64,000 nt of DNA from Fomes fomentarius. Its lineage: Eukaryota > Basidiomycota > Agaricomycetes > Polyporales > Polyporaceae. Under the pieces are notes generated by a model. That model saw only the letters and a program-made list of their open reading frames with translations, searched no databases and had not been told where the DNA came from. Both the position numbers and the translations under genes were made by a program. This document shows, one piece after another, positions 1 through 11,323 of the stretch. The DNA lies in contig JABYQN010000008.1 of NCBI GenBank assembly GCA_022606135.1, positions 2,356,001 to 2,420,000 of the forward strand. The letters are read 5' to 3'. The first letter of the stretch is position 1, and each line of letters starts with the position of its first letter.

Positions 1-402
1 TCCTACCGGACTAGGCGGTCTATCCCAGATCTCATCTCGGCTCCACAGCATCCCCTTCCTCCTTTGCCGAACCAAAACAACTACCCTCGCGCTCCACCTT
101 CCGCATATCCGGGCACACTCGAATTCTATCAACGTCCGAGCGCCGTCGTGGAGCTCGGCGAGGCGCTTGATGATAGACAGGTGCTCCCGGACGTTCCGGA
201 TCATGGAGGCGACAGCGACGATGAGCGCCGTGGAGGGAACAGGAATGGAAGCCAGGCACGCCACGGACGTAAGCGGTGCACGGACGGCGGTATTCGTTTG
301 GATGGAGGTCCTGTAGGGTATGTGCCAACCCTCCAAAGTCCGGCTGTCGATTTCGAGGACGGATCCCAGGCTGGCTCGACTCGGCCGCCTTCATACAATT
401 AA
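1..402 (+). CDS. Class 2 membrane protein, 3' end only (tail)
   Basis: The reading frame is open from the first base to a TAA at 400-402; the 5' part lies outside the window. The fragment begins with a SYRTRRS stretch, the same internal tail element seen in the intact class 2 genes as PPSY-TRRSE. It ends with DGGIRLDGGP followed about 25 residues later by RPPSYN and the stop. Both tail elements of the family are therefore present in normal order and spacing. The rest is low-complexity Pro/Ser/Asp-rich sequence without a fold. By comparison with the intact genes at 28.0 and 34.7 kb, the missing part should hold a short N-terminus and one TM helix. Function is unknown; a membrane-anchored adaptor tail with a PPxY motif is an inference. 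Confidence 0.75.
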   Translation, partial: SYRTRRSIPDLISAPQHPLPPLPNQNNYPRAPPSAYPGTLEFYQRPSAVVELGEALDDRQVLPDVPDHGGDSDDERRGGNRNGSQARHGRKRCTDGGIRLDGGPVGYVPTLQSPAVDFEDGSQAGSTRPPSYN

Positions 403-809
403 ACGAATTAACCTCCGCTCGCCGATGCTCCTGTACTACGTCACTCACTGACTCTGCAGCTCTTGTATCTAGGTGTAGAGGTTCCTTTGTTGGTTGGAAA
501 ACACGCAGCGTACCCTAGTTGATCATGACATCCATCTGTCAGAGGTTATGGTCGTCTAACTCAATCAGACCTTGGCAGTGCATGAAACCAGTACCAGCGT
601 CTGCCTTCTTTTGTTGGTTTCGCCACATCAGCCGCCTCTGCGCTTCGCTCGGTCGAAGTACGTCCTCGTGTTGATCTATGACTGAGGCCGATGTAATATA
701 CAGGCCCGCCCTCGAAGGCAAGCCGCTACAGCCCCCCGCACTCTTCTCACTTCAACCTGTTACCCGCTCTCCAGACTCGGACTCAGCAGACATTGTCTCT
801 CCTGTCGCG
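403..809. other. Intergenic, 3' of partial gene and 5' of small TM gene
   Basis: About 400 bp with no convincing reading frame. It should hold the 3' UTR of the upstream partial gene and the promoter of the small TM gene that starts at 810. No clear TATA element was seen. Confidence 0.4.
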
Positions 810-1351
810 ATGAGTCTCGTCTACAATGTCGTCATCGAGGTCGTTCTGGTTGTCGTCGTTCTTTGCATCGTGCTGTGCATCTACTGGTGGCGGCGCCGAA
901 CTGCACAGGAGTCTCAGTCCAAGATCCCGGTATGTCAAAAGGCACTGACTGGATACCATATGTTCACATTGCTCACATGTTTCGATAGTAGTCGATCTGG
1001 ACACCCGCGAAAGACGATGCTCCAGTGTATACACCTACGACCTGGAGAGTGTCATCTCCGTACAGGAGCTGCCGAGTAACGCCCGATCCACTCATCACCA
1101 TGGGTCCTCATACACCACTGCGTCCCATCCCGATGCGAAAGTCGCAGACCTACCCTCTCCACCTTTGCCTGCTCTTGTTCGTTCATGAGCAACCTCACAT
1201 CCTTATTCATCCTTCCCTCCCCAACGTCCAAGCCTCTCAAGCGGACCTTTTACGCCAAACACAAAACTCGTCTCCATCATTATTCACGAACCGTTCCTCG
1301 CCTCGCGCACGCCTATCTCATGCTGAGACTACCCCTCGTCTCCCCATCTGA
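810..1351 (+). CDS. Small single-pass membrane protein, class 2-like
   Basis: Exon 1 (810-929) encodes 40 residues, nearly all a strongly hydrophobic Val/Leu-rich helix (residues about 9-26) followed by WWRRR, a typical stop-transfer end. A GTATGT donor follows at 930. The best in-phase acceptor is the TAG ending at 991, giving exon 2 (992-1351) and about 159 residues in all. The frame used for exon 2 is uncertain: a neighbouring frame also reads as plausible Ser-rich protein (beginning LDTRERR) but no phase-compatible splice site joins it. Layout, with a short lumenal N-terminus, one helix and a cytosolic polar tail, matches the class 2 family, but neither the DGG element nor PPxY is visible. 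It may be a decayed or diverged member. Confidence 0.45.
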
Positions 1352-1863
1352 ATTCCCTTAGCATCGAAGATGGGTGTCATATCGCTTCCTTCTCCATAGC
1401 GCGCTACACACTGCCGCACTACGATAACGACAGTCGCCTTCCTCATGACACGGCGCCCCGACCCGGCGTCGCAAGCGTCTTCTGCTCGGGCGTATTTATA
1501 GCTTCGCAGCCTCTACTCTACGAGCAGTGTACTATCCTGGACCCATACATACTAGCAACAGGACTCTCTAGAGAACTGTAGTAGTAATTTTTACTTACAG
1601 ACTATACGATACTAGCTACAACGGATCATGAATATGATTCAACATATCGAATCATGGAGCGACTCGAATAATTGTGGACGGCAGCGCCGAGGTCAATTAG
1701 AGTTTGCGCTGCTGCGACGAGAAGTCGAACGCCTTGTGAGCGGATCTTCCCGTGCATTTGTCAAAAAAATTGAAGGCGCGAAGTTTTAACTCGTCGGCAA
1801 CCCTGCGACACCTCCACCCAAGGTTGGACGTTGAAACGTCGAACGCGTCGAGGGGGCACAGCC
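1352..1863. other. Intergenic, 512 bp
   Basis: AT-richer non-coding stretch between the small TM gene and the PA-domain gene. No reading frame or repeat was recognised. Promoter elements of the PA-domain gene are presumably here. Confidence 0.4.
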
Positions 1864-3067
1864 ATGGCGAGTGTTCTGCACCACTCCTTACACGCGTTCG
1901 TCTTTGCGGTATCCCTCGTAGTGCTTCTATTCACCGCCTCCGCCCTGGCATACATTCCGGCACAAGCAACGAATGACACGATAGTGGCAGAGAACGCTAG
2001 CACAAACCTCACGGATGGATCAAGAGTGAAGCTGCAATGGTACCCTGGAGGGTCGTACGAGGGCAGGGTAGCGCGTGTGCTCGCAGGGTCCGACAGCTCT
2101 AGCTCTGGTGTCAGTAAGGTGAGCACATCGCTTGAAACTGCCGTTCAAGTTGAGAGTTCGCCTTCCGTCGCCGACTAACGTGGTTGCAGTGGAGGAAAGG
2201 CTTCTAAGCGGGCAGGCCCTACGGATGGAAGCTGTATTGCACCATGGATACGAAGAAGCTGACATTTGACATTCTCGGTTTAAGGGAGCCTTCGTGCACT
2301 TTTCTGAGGATGGGTTACGGGCGAGGGGCACAAGCCTGAGTGCGTACTTACTACTGCGCCTCGCATCCACAACTTGATATCAATGACTGCCCCCCCCCGC
2401 ATGGGTGGTGCTTAACAGCCACCACACCGTGGATCGCCCTTATCTCATGCGACAAGAACTCGACAAATGCTTCTCAAGAAGATGACATCTTCACATTGGC
2501 CCGGAATCGAGGGGCGGTGGCAGCGGTACGTGCACATCTGTGCCATCTCTCACTACATACATCACTGTCAGCGTCTCATCGGTTCCTCTGTGCGCGAACC
2601 TCGCGTCAGTCTAGCTCCTGTACTCGCTCAACGCGACGACATGCTTCGTGAACCCCGAGTACTCGGATCCAGCCCAATATGACCAGGTCACGGACGTCTT
2701 CGTCACTCTTTCCCTGCCGTCGTCCGAGTTGATCGAAGGGCAGTTCACCACCGTCTTGGGGAACGCCTCGAGGTACTATGACTTCAATCCTGTGCTCCTG
2801 AACGACTCCCAAAGCCAGATCGTGTATTCCATAGTTAACGGCACCGTCCCCGGGGCGGGCTACCTCTTCGCCACGCTTACGTCAAATATCAATGGGACGG
2901 AGACCTCAAACCCTCCGACTGCTACGCCCTTTAATGGGGACACGTCCATCGAAGCTAGCATGATACAGTGAGCTTGATCTCAGGTCGACCTGCCTTTTAA
3001 GTACTGACTGTATGGGTCTAGGGTGTTCCTATGTGGTCTCGTAGCATGCGTCGCGATGCTTGTGTAG
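1864..3067 (+). CDS. Secreted/anchored PA-domain protein, no RING seen
   Basis: Six exons fit in phase: 1864-2113, 2190-2233, 2285-2339, 2419-2525, 2615-2967 and 3022-3067, giving 284 residues. Introns are 50-90 bp with branch-like CTAAC, CTGAC and CTTAAC. The N-terminus is a clear signal peptide (residues about 1-27, ending ALA-Y). The middle reads as a protease-associated (PA) domain: TPWIALISCD, then DIFTLARNRGAVAALLYSLN, Asn-rich sequons and a Cys-Phe-Val-Asn-Pro stretch. The protein ends with a hydrophobic segment (VFLCGLVACVAMLV) directly before the stop, which could be a GPI-anchor signal or a minimal TM anchor. PA-TM-RING ubiquitin ligases carry a RING after this point; none is present in any frame nearby. 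So it is either a GPI-type PA protein or a truncated relative. Exon 2 is the least certain part. Confidence 0.72.
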
Positions 3068-3916
3068 AAATGCGGTCGAACGACGGCGGAGGGAAAGGCG
3101 AACTTTGAAACCTCTCAGTAGATAACTGGGGGACGGTGGCACCAGGCACCCACCATTGATATATGTGTACGTCATGCCAGGAACAACTGCTTCGCATTTA
3201 TTCCCCATGGGAGATACATACAGAGGGTAGAGCGGAGAAAGTGCAGTGTTCCTTTCATTATCATCAACTGCGCCCGCACGATGGGCGCCGGCGGCATGCT
3301 GCATTCAACTCAATCAGGCACAGCACCGTGCGAAGGCTTGGAATCAAGAACCAACAATTGCGTTTCGGTCTCAAAGGAATCATGGCCGCCTTCGATGCGC
3401 GTACCATCGTGACCTTCGTACAGGGATTCTCCATTGGTCTATGAGGATGAGCGCTATGAACAGTGCTAGAAGACTGCGCACATGAGTAGATGGATGCAAT
3501 CTGGCAACTGCTGTGGTGGAGTACTTACAGACGAATCTCCGGAATCATTCCGGCCCATCGCCAACGTAGGTAACAACGGGAGTTCCTGATACTCCCAACA
3601 TACATGTGGAGTTTACCCACCGTGGGAGGTGTAACTCATCTCATCTCCAGACAGGCCTCTCTGTCACTGTACGCCCCGACTCGGTTCCAGAGACTGAGAG
3701 CTGCTTCTAGGACCCTTCCCAGGGCAGTACGGTATCTGCGCAACCGTGATGCACCTTCAGTGCGCCGTCTATGTAAAGCGGCGCGGTCGTAACGCGGCAG
3801 CGCGCAGTGCCCGCGAGCCGCTCCCTGCCACTAGATACCTCCCCGCTCGATGCGAGGGCCTTTATGCTGCGTCCAATCTCATTATCATACGCGACCCCCA
3901 CTTCTGACCTTGGGAT
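3068..3916. other. Intergenic, 849 bp
   Basis: No coding region could be supported. A short frame from an ATG near 3382 reads about 20 residues and stops. The segment separates the PA-domain gene from the next class 2 gene. Confidence 0.4.
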
Positions 3917-5088
3917 ATGAGCGATCTTCTGAACTCCAATCTTTTCTTCGTCGTGCTTGCGGAGTCTGCGATCATCTTCATCCTCCTAGCCGTCATCCTG
4001 TTCCAATGTTTATCTACCCGTCGGCTCCGCAAGAGTCTAGAGGCGGATAGGAAGACGGACGAGGATGTATTCCGTCCACCGAGTACGTCATTCGCGAATC
4101 TGAAGCGCAAAGCAGGACTGACCATGCTGAAGGTGGTATGCGCATCATCGCGTACTCACCCACGCCGATGTCGTACACACCAGACGGACAGGTTGCGCGA
4201 GGCGCCAAGACCGACTTCGACCCAGAGTCAAGACTCACCACCGCGACTACCGCCGAGTCGTATAGCTCATTGCATCCCCTCGTCTCCAAGCCATCCGACC
4301 TTGACCTCAGCGACACCTCTAACACCTCCCACACTCAGCCCCACGTCTTCCCAACATTCGCAGAATATTACCGGGCTCAGAGCTGGGGCGCGAGCTCTTT
4401 GCCACCAGGGCCCGGCTCCCCGCAATCGAGCACGACCCTGGTTCCTCCACCTTCTCCTGCATACTTCCGAACTCACGAACCGTCACGATTGGCGACGTCT
4501 ACGCTCCCTCAGGAACACGTAGCAAGGGGGCCAGCAGAGAGCGCGACCAACGAGAGCGGTGTTAAGCTACCAGTCGTGACCGGTAGCGAACATACGCCGA
4601 CAGCCGCGATCTCTGGTGGATCCCAAGGCGCGAGCGCAGCGGATATAACTCCGACATATAGGGCGCGCCGACCCTTCCCTGACCTCCAAACCCTTACGCC
4701 CAATACAACTCCACACCTATCCGGCCAATCCCCACACGCAGACATATTCAGAAGAATTGACGACGTACCTGCGTCTCCCTCTGCCGCTCCCAGGGGTATA
4801 CGATTGCGGTCGTCATCGGTCACCCATGGAACTCCGGAGCACTTGCGTCGTGGCCGCTCTGCGAGCTCGCGACCGTCGACAGCTGAAGATGTTTCCAAGG
4901 GGGTCGCCGAGGTACATCGAGAGCGAACTCCTACCAACCTTCAGCAGCCGATAGCAATGGTTGGCGGATCGAGACTGCTGAGAAGTGTGTCGACGGCGGC
5001 AGTTGGGCAGGATAGAGGAGCGAAGAATCGGGTGCCATACCCTGACAATGGGGATAAGTTTCAGCCTTCATCCTACTTCGAAGATTGA
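3917..5088 (+). CDS. Class 2 single-pass membrane protein, divergent tail
   Basis: Two exons, 3917-4082 and 4133-5088, joined by a 50 bp phase-1 intron with GTACGT donor and a CTGAC branch site close to the acceptor, give 373 residues. Residues about 8-34 form one hydrophobic helix (FFVVLAES..ILLAVILFQ) followed by a basic STRRLRK stretch, so the helix acts as signal anchor with the tail in the cytosol. The remaining 320 residues are Ser/Pro/Thr-rich and disordered. A weak match to the family's internal element is visible as PTYRARRPFPD. The canonical DGG element is replaced by GGSRLLRSVS near the C-terminus, and the end reads PSSYFED. It is therefore a diverged member without PPxY. Unlike other class 2 genes, the helix is not split by an intron. 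Confidence 0.75.
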
Positions 5089-6914
5089 CGCACGAGTATT
5101 ATGTTCGCCGAGTCTGTAGGGTCGGTAATTTATGTAGTTTGCCATGTATCCCTCGTTCGAGCTCGTGCGATCAGGGTGAAAGTAAAGACGAATAAGAGAA
5201 GGAGTCGCGGTTGAACGTTGAAGTAGCAGTTCACGTTCAAGTTTACACGGTGTTTACAAAGTGGGATTTTGGTCGCTTAGCTTGTGATGACTAAGCAGCG
5301 CTTAAAGAAGAATTTGAATTTCTGAGTCGCAGCTAGACTGTCATGTCTTCGTGTGCTATATCCTCTCTACAACCAGCTATAACCCTTCTACAACGGTAAT
5401 TCCGCATCTGGTGGAATGAATGGGTTTACTCGGGTCACCAGGCTCCAAACTTCAAACTTCGAGGCCACTGCATACGCCGCTATGAAAGCATTGAAACCAT
5501 ATGGTACCGGTAGTGTCATTCGATCTAGTACAACTGACTGTTGTGTTGAGATGATATCTTCTCCGGGGACGTGCGGTCCGAGAGTGCTGCACACGGTGCA
5601 GTGTCCCCAAATATGTCTCTTGACTATGGCATAGTCCAGAAGCGACCCCCGGGCCCAGCAATCTCCCAGTATGTCAAGCGTCAGGTCTAGCTACTCATTC
5701 ACAGGTGCTCAGGCGACTGACTGACTGCCGGGCTGCGTTGCAGGGATCGTCTTACAGACTTGACTCGCGATGCCCCTTTCTTTGCTCTGTTCGGAGATGA
5801 CTTGACCTCTATCCACTTCCGCTCGGCGAAGGCTCACCCCAATGCCATAAACGAGCCAGCAGGCAGAACCAGAGAGAGGTGAGTGTTGTTCTCGACTTTG
5901 CGGCACGTCGTTCTCAAGATAGCATCATCACATGTTACCGCTGGCACTTCCACACGACTGCTCAGCTTCGAACCCATCTTTGATATACACTCCTTGCATC
6001 ATTTCGAAGCACTGACCAGGCGCCTTTCAAGTTGATACGTTGACGCTGCCGCCTTTCTCCCACACGCGCTGCGCCGATATTGACTTCATCGATACCAACT
6101 TCTGCCTCCACACAGCGATCTTAGGACACTCATCCGCCATTGTTGATACTCGAAGCCCCCTGTTGTGCATTCTCCTGAGCTTCGCCCTGGTCGCGTCCGG
6201 CTGTCCCTCAATTGCAGTGGCGGATGCGGATGGCAAGACAGGATCGTTGGACAGTGATTCTATCACGGAACCAAGTACTTTGCTGGATGTGGAGGACAGG
6301 ACGGGATGCTCAAGACGTTTGTGGATGGCGATGCCTGGGTCGACGATGAAATCACGGGCGAGCGAGCCACACCCAAATTCAGGCACCAGGCTCGAACGCT
6401 TCAGATATCGACTACCCACTCTTTCTCAGCCCCGTGCACCTGTCTATGGTATGATAAATTCATCGTCCGTCAACGTTGTCAGTCATGGTAATGTCTTATT
6501 ACCTCGGCCGCTGTCCGCGCCGAATGCGCAGAGTTCGCTCTCAAACTATCCAAGATACCTAGACCCATACATGCGCCCGTGATCGCATCTGTCAACGCAT
6601 GCAGTGACAGTGAGAGAAAGAAGTTCATTGCAACAGCATCCCGTCGCCATCGTAAGTGTGTTGGAGCCTCATGTCTAGTAGTTGAAGTCTACTTCATGTC
6701 CCCTTCCGCATTCCGTGAATCAATCCTGTCCAACACAGAACAAGGTCTTCGATCTTGTACCTGTGCGACCATATGTTCTATCCTGCCTTTTTATCACGCT
6801 ATAACACCTCTTTCCGTCAGCTGAACAAGTGTCCTGCTTCAGCTTCAGCGTCGCAGGCCATCAAGCACTCCACGCACGATATATCCTCCATTGTGGCCTT
6901 GACATCTGCCTTTC
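5089..6914. other. Intergenic or unresolved, 1.8 kb
   Basis: The 5' part (to about 5400) is AT-rich and non-coding. A frame at 6040-6582 stays open for 180 codons and contains one hydrophobic stretch, but the opposite strand is also open there and no family signature or splice structure supports it. I see no gene that can be defended. Confidence 0.35.
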
Positions 6915-7835
6915 ATGCTATCAGACACCACTGTCTACGCTCTCTTAGGAGTGGCATGCTCAAGTATGTTCTTACCAAGACGCTCTGATTCCCATATGAC
7001 GACGGTGCAAACAGTATTGGGTTTCAACGCGTTATTTGTGGTACTCTACCTCATGGGATGGATCAATGTGCATGTCCCTGATTCTCCGAAACCTCGTGTG
7101 TTATGGATTGGTGGGTTTCAATCGCTCGTCAGAAGGCCGCTATCTGACCACACGATATCCTTCAGGTAAATTGGCAGGCACGGTTTCAACCAGGTTGCAT
7201 GGTATATATGAGCCCGTAGCAACATACCGAGACGAAGAGGAAAGTGCCGACCCCTTGTTCCACGAACGGACGAACGACACAACCTCAAACAAGGTCTTGG
7301 CGAGCAAACTGACTATGCCTCGCCCTTCCGCGAACCTGTCGCGAGGTTCTTCGTTAGGTGACATACCTCTCTCACTGTGCATCTATATCTCTATTCGATC
7401 GCTTACTGTATCTAAGATGTCATGCCACCGAGCCCAAGGTGGAGGGGTTCCGAAGCATTCCCTTCCCCTTCTATTGTCCGACAATCACCACGACATGCCA
7501 TACCACAAGCGGTGAAGCCTCTTCGTTGGGCCCCCAGGGGAGTAGTAGGCCATCAACGTGGGCCGCCCCGGGCCCCTCCCGGATCTAACAGCAAATCGTC
7601 AGACGGGGTCTCTAGAACATCTCTCATTTCGACACTCCCGCCGTCCTATCATACGCGCGGATCCATCATACAGGACGCAGGAGCGATTCCTCTTTACTCT
7701 CCGCCGATAAGCGGTCAAGCCGCGCCTCCGTCCGCCTTCACGGACGGATATGGGCAGGAGGGTCTGAGATCGGGCGACCCTCGTGGAGGTCTGGAGTCTC
7801 CGACCGCTCAGACATCCCGTACGTCTTTGATCTAG
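6915..7835 (+). CDS. Class 2 single-pass membrane protein (four exons)
   Basis: Exons 6915-6963, 7015-7110, 7166-7357 and 7417-7835 keep phase 1 at every junction and give 251 residues. Exon 1 is 49 nt and exon 2 is 96 nt, the same sizes as in other class 2 genes (49 nt at 25.8 and 34.3 kb, 96 nt at 35.7 kb). The TM helix (about residues 7-32, ending LYLMGWI) spans the exon 1/exon 2 junction. The cytosolic tail is disordered and includes ISTLPPSYHTRGS, the family's internal PPxY element, near residue 180. The C-terminus (TSRTSLI) lacks the DGG element, so the distal tail has been lost or replaced. Downstream sequence to 8537 does not restore it in frame. Confidence 0.75.
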
Positions 7836-8537
7836 GTCAGCGGGAAACCCTTCGAGAGATGACGGGGGCGAACAACATGTATACATAGAGTCTCAATGAC
7901 GTCGAATGGTGTCCCATGAGCTATACTAGAAGCAACTTACGTCTTTTGGATATGGCATGGTGGATGACGGATGACGCGCGACTCGAGACAACCGTCAGTG
8001 GGAACAGGTGGACAGGTGTCGCGACACCCCTCAGGCCGAAGCCTTTCTTTTAGCTGACACTTTTCATGCGTTATTACTAGGAGCACCTGAGGTAAAGGTA
8101 TCTGGATCGTATCCTCTTAGGGCAGCACTTGTTCATCAAGGTCATGATGTGATGATTCTCCTTGTGGTGAGTTTGCGTCGCTCATGAGGAGAAAACACAA
8201 GTACCTGAATTTATCCCCCGAAACCTCCATCAGTCTGTCATGCATGGCTTCTCTGGATTTAGTACTTGTTTGACCGCTTCGAAGGTGGTACTGTGGCGGC
8301 ACTCTCGGCCATTAAGCCATACAAGACGATTATTGCGCAAATCGAGTATCGAGCGCTTGATGCTGTCTCGCACAGTGTTTAATGGACTCTTGGACGTCTG
8401 TCGGAAAGAAGCTGAGGTATGTACCGTGACAACCCTCCGATCATGTCGTACCTGATGAGTTCTTCGATTTAGATGGTCTTGTAGTGGGGTAAACCCGCTC
8501 CGTACCCTCTGTACTAGCACCTATTCTGCCTGAGCTC
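7836..8537. other. Intergenic, 702 bp
   Basis: No reading frame with family similarity. A signal-peptide exon for the following class 1 gene was looked for here and not found with convincing splice sites. Confidence 0.35.
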
Positions 8538-9713
8538 ATGGCACCTCCACCTCGTACCATGGCCGTGCACTCCAGTATCTATGATGACACAGACTCAGCT
8601 GTGGTATACCATGGCTCGTGGACGACCTCAGCAAACATTCCGGGTCTGTACAACCATACCGTCACAGAAACAATAGAGGTCGGGGACACTGCTGTGTTCA
8701 ACTTTGTAGGTGCGCTCTACAGCGTTCTCATGAACTTTGTCATGAACTCAACCTTCATTCACTGCTGAAGGATCCAATGTCCGCGTCTTTGTAGAGCTGC
8801 ACCGGAACCAACTGGAGAGCTCTACATACACCATCGACGGTGAAGTTGTCTTCAACTACACCAGCCTGAATGACAGTCCATTCAATTTGCTCGCCATATT
8901 TGAATCTCCTCCCCTACTATACAGTCGTCATGAACTAGTGGTGACAAACTACGGCGATGCACTGTCGTTGGACAAGTTCGTGGTCACTACCACGACTCCC
9001 AATTCCGACTTACGGCGCCCGAGCGGGAAAACGCCCGGTCCATCCCATTCCTCCGACCCGCCGGGTTCCAAGCAAGTGTCGTCGTTGGTTTCTTCGGATA
9101 TTCTGCCTGAACCAACGATCAGCCTCTCGTCTACTGGTCTGACCCCTCCAAACCCCCCAACCATCACTTCGTTCTATACGCCGCTGTCCACTCACTACTC
9201 GTCGTTGTCAGCCCGCATACCATCCCGATCAGATTCGGCCTCAAGCCTCTCAGGCTCATCTTCAGCTGTCCCTTCTTCCTCACAAACAGGCGCGATCTCA
9301 AAGGGTGCTGTCGCCGGAGCGACCATCGGAGCTATCCTATGCTGTATGGCGTTCGCAGCTGCCATATTATGCTTCTTGCGATGGTGCGAAAAATGGCGAT
9401 GCAGGATAAGATCAGTTGTCACGTCACCGTGTACTGTGCCCTCAATCTTATCGCTGTCGCGTCGCACTGACAGTCTTCTCCATCAGGCTGTCCATTTTCC
9501 GAGCGCGTTGAAATCGAGTCGCGCGAGCCGTCATCTTCGAAGCCCACTGCTCGAGCTATGTTTGCAATACGGCGCGCAAGGCGGCACAGCGCGACCGTAT
9601 CCAACGCGGGGAGTTCGGTGTCAGTGGCACTCCCGGAGTATGGATACATCTTCCATGAGCCGCAAGTGCTGTATGGGAGCGATCTGGACGGACCCTCAGT
9701 GGATTCGCACTGA
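8538..9713 (+). CDS. Class 1 membrane protein with jelly-roll-like ectodomain
   Basis: Exons 8538-8709, 8771-9430 and 9487-9713 (all phase 1) give 352 residues. Residues about 13-135 match the class 1 ectodomain: DDTDSAVVYHGSW, then FNFVGSNVRVFVEL across the first intron, YTIDGEV, and a final HELVVTNYG..LSLDKFVV strand. A Ser/Pro/Thr stalk follows, then one TM helix (AVAGATIGAILCCMAFAAAILCF, split here for length near residues 255-277) and a basic WCEKWRCR start of the cytosolic tail. The last intron uses a GTACTG donor and a CTGAC branch site. The tail (about 70 residues) has no DGG element. No signal peptide precedes the domain in this model, so a 5' exon may be missing. Decayed copies of the stalk/TM/tail exons lie at 26.1-26.5 kb (minus) and 27.4-27.9 kb. 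Confidence 0.65.
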
Positions 9714-10141
9714 GTGGTGGTTCCTGCCTTCGGAGGCCGACACATCTTCCTGCCGGAGACGGTGTCTGGGAACGTATTGCGTGGGCGATATCCCGTCGAC
9801 ACCGGGGCCTAGAGGCGTTTATGACGTCTTATGCTCTATTTGGGGATGGGAACTTTGTAACACCGGGGGATGCGGTGGCAAATGGCACTAGTACTGGTAT
9901 CCGGTGTTTGTGAGCGCTTCTCATGTGGGTATGGCAGTGCTACCAAATCCGATCCACAACAATACTATCTAGCGACCCATGCTCACGAGCGATACCCACC
10001 ACATCTACTCTACCATCCCTCTTTGCTATTTATACTCGTTACATATTAAAGTCTGGTCTCTGCCACCTTGTCAATACCTCAACGTCTTTGTGCCAGCCAA
10101 CGAGTCTCTTCTCTTGACCATTATATTATATAGGGAATACT
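9714..10141. promoter_or_regulatory. 5' region of class 2 gene, conserved between copies
   Basis: The 150 bp before the ATG at 10142 is conserved with the region before the ATG at 27999. Both contain a CTTTGCTA-type AT-rich block, a polypyrimidine stretch and the shared block cttctcttgaccattat about 35 bp before the start codon. A TTTATA element lies near 10030. The conservation could reflect either a shared promoter or simply recent duplication. Confidence 0.4.
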
Positions 10142-10881
10142 ATGCATCGCATTGTCACTATCCTGTGGACAACCTTTGGTTTAGTAGGTATGTGCCCAAC
10201 GACAGTTCTTCCTTCTGAGTAATCGACATCTGACTCATGTTCACTAGTTGCCATGATCATGGTTCTGTTCATCAATTCGTTGCTGATACCTGACGAAGAG
10301 CCTATGCCCGAATCTCCCTTCATGGGTAATTGCTCTGGTCTTCGGAACCGTCGACATGATCTAACCGGAAGACGTATTCAGGATTTCGATTGCTTTTCAG
10401 GCGATTGCGCGGTCAAAGAGTTGCGGACGACAGGGACGAGATGTCCTTCCGCGAAGCAGATCATCCCTATCTCACGTCGGCTGTCAATCTCACCGAGATG
10501 AGTCCCAGTGGCATGACACCTGTAACCGAACACGGTCGCCTGGGCGAGCAAAGTACACCACTCGACTGGCGACCTCGGGCCCACTCTTCCCACTCTTCAC
10601 GTTACTATTCCTTCGACTATCACCCAAGTTCTCCTCTTCCATCTTCTCCGACTCCGGGAAGCAACTGGCAGCATGCTCACATGCCTGCACTAGCTATCAT
10701 CTCTCAGCCTGTCGGAGAGTCATCATCTCATGCAGCAGGAGGACAAGCTCACGGCGGTTCAGACGGATCATCATCCTTGATGACATCAACCACTTCTCCC
10801 CCGTTCTGTCATACGTTGACAATGCCCCCGCAGGCGCACGGCCGCCTTCCTACTACAAAAATACAAACAAATCTGAAGTAA
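10142..10881 (+). CDS. Class 2 membrane protein, tail truncated
   Basis: Exons 10142-10187, 10248-10325 and 10382-10881 (phase 1 junctions) give 207 residues. It is a close paralogue of the gene at 27999: exon sizes 46 and 78 nt are identical, and the TM helix, the EDRDEMSF-type stretch and the LTEMSPSG block are shared. After the TTSPPF codons the two diverge, and this copy stops about 120 residues early without the TRRSEPD element. The expected tail ending GARPPSY is readable in the +1 frame at about 10836-10856, so the tail may have been fused to the upstream part by a deletion that also shifted the frame. Either a pseudogene or a shortened, still expressed variant. Confidence 0.65.
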
Positions 10882-11323
10882 TCATCGATAGTTTTGCCGG
10901 GTACGGAGGGACGCGGCATATGCATGTCGACGGGCAGGTCCTGGTAGGAGTCCATTATAAGCTGAAAGCACGGGCTACATCTTCCACGAAATTGCAGCCA
11001 CTGAACTTGGCAATTAATGCTCCAAGCTCCTCAGGTTTCTGGATAGAAGCGGTTTAATAGTCCGAGTCTGACAGACGAGATCTAGCCATCATATAATTAC
11101 CAAGATACAGGCATCCGCCTGAACGGTTCCCTAATGCCATCCGCGGAAGCAACACCTTGCTCGTCGCTACGGCAGTACTAGTTGCTTCCCTACGTAGTGC
11201 ATAATCGTCAAGCAAAGTCTGGTCATCTATAAAGCTACCTTGCCCCAAAAGTTATTCCCTCATCCGTTGCACTTGACTTATGATTCATCCCCCATCTTCT
11301 AACTCCTTCCGTTGGCAAATTCT
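10882..11323. other. Intergenic between two class 2 genes
   Basis: About 440 bp. The first 170 bp stays open in the +1 frame after the truncated gene but shows no family match. No other feature was seen. Confidence 0.35.

Noticed and set aside
6040..6582. 180-codon open frame on the plus strand
   Set aside because: Opposite strand is open over the same stretch, there is no family signature or splice logic, and codon composition looks non-coding.
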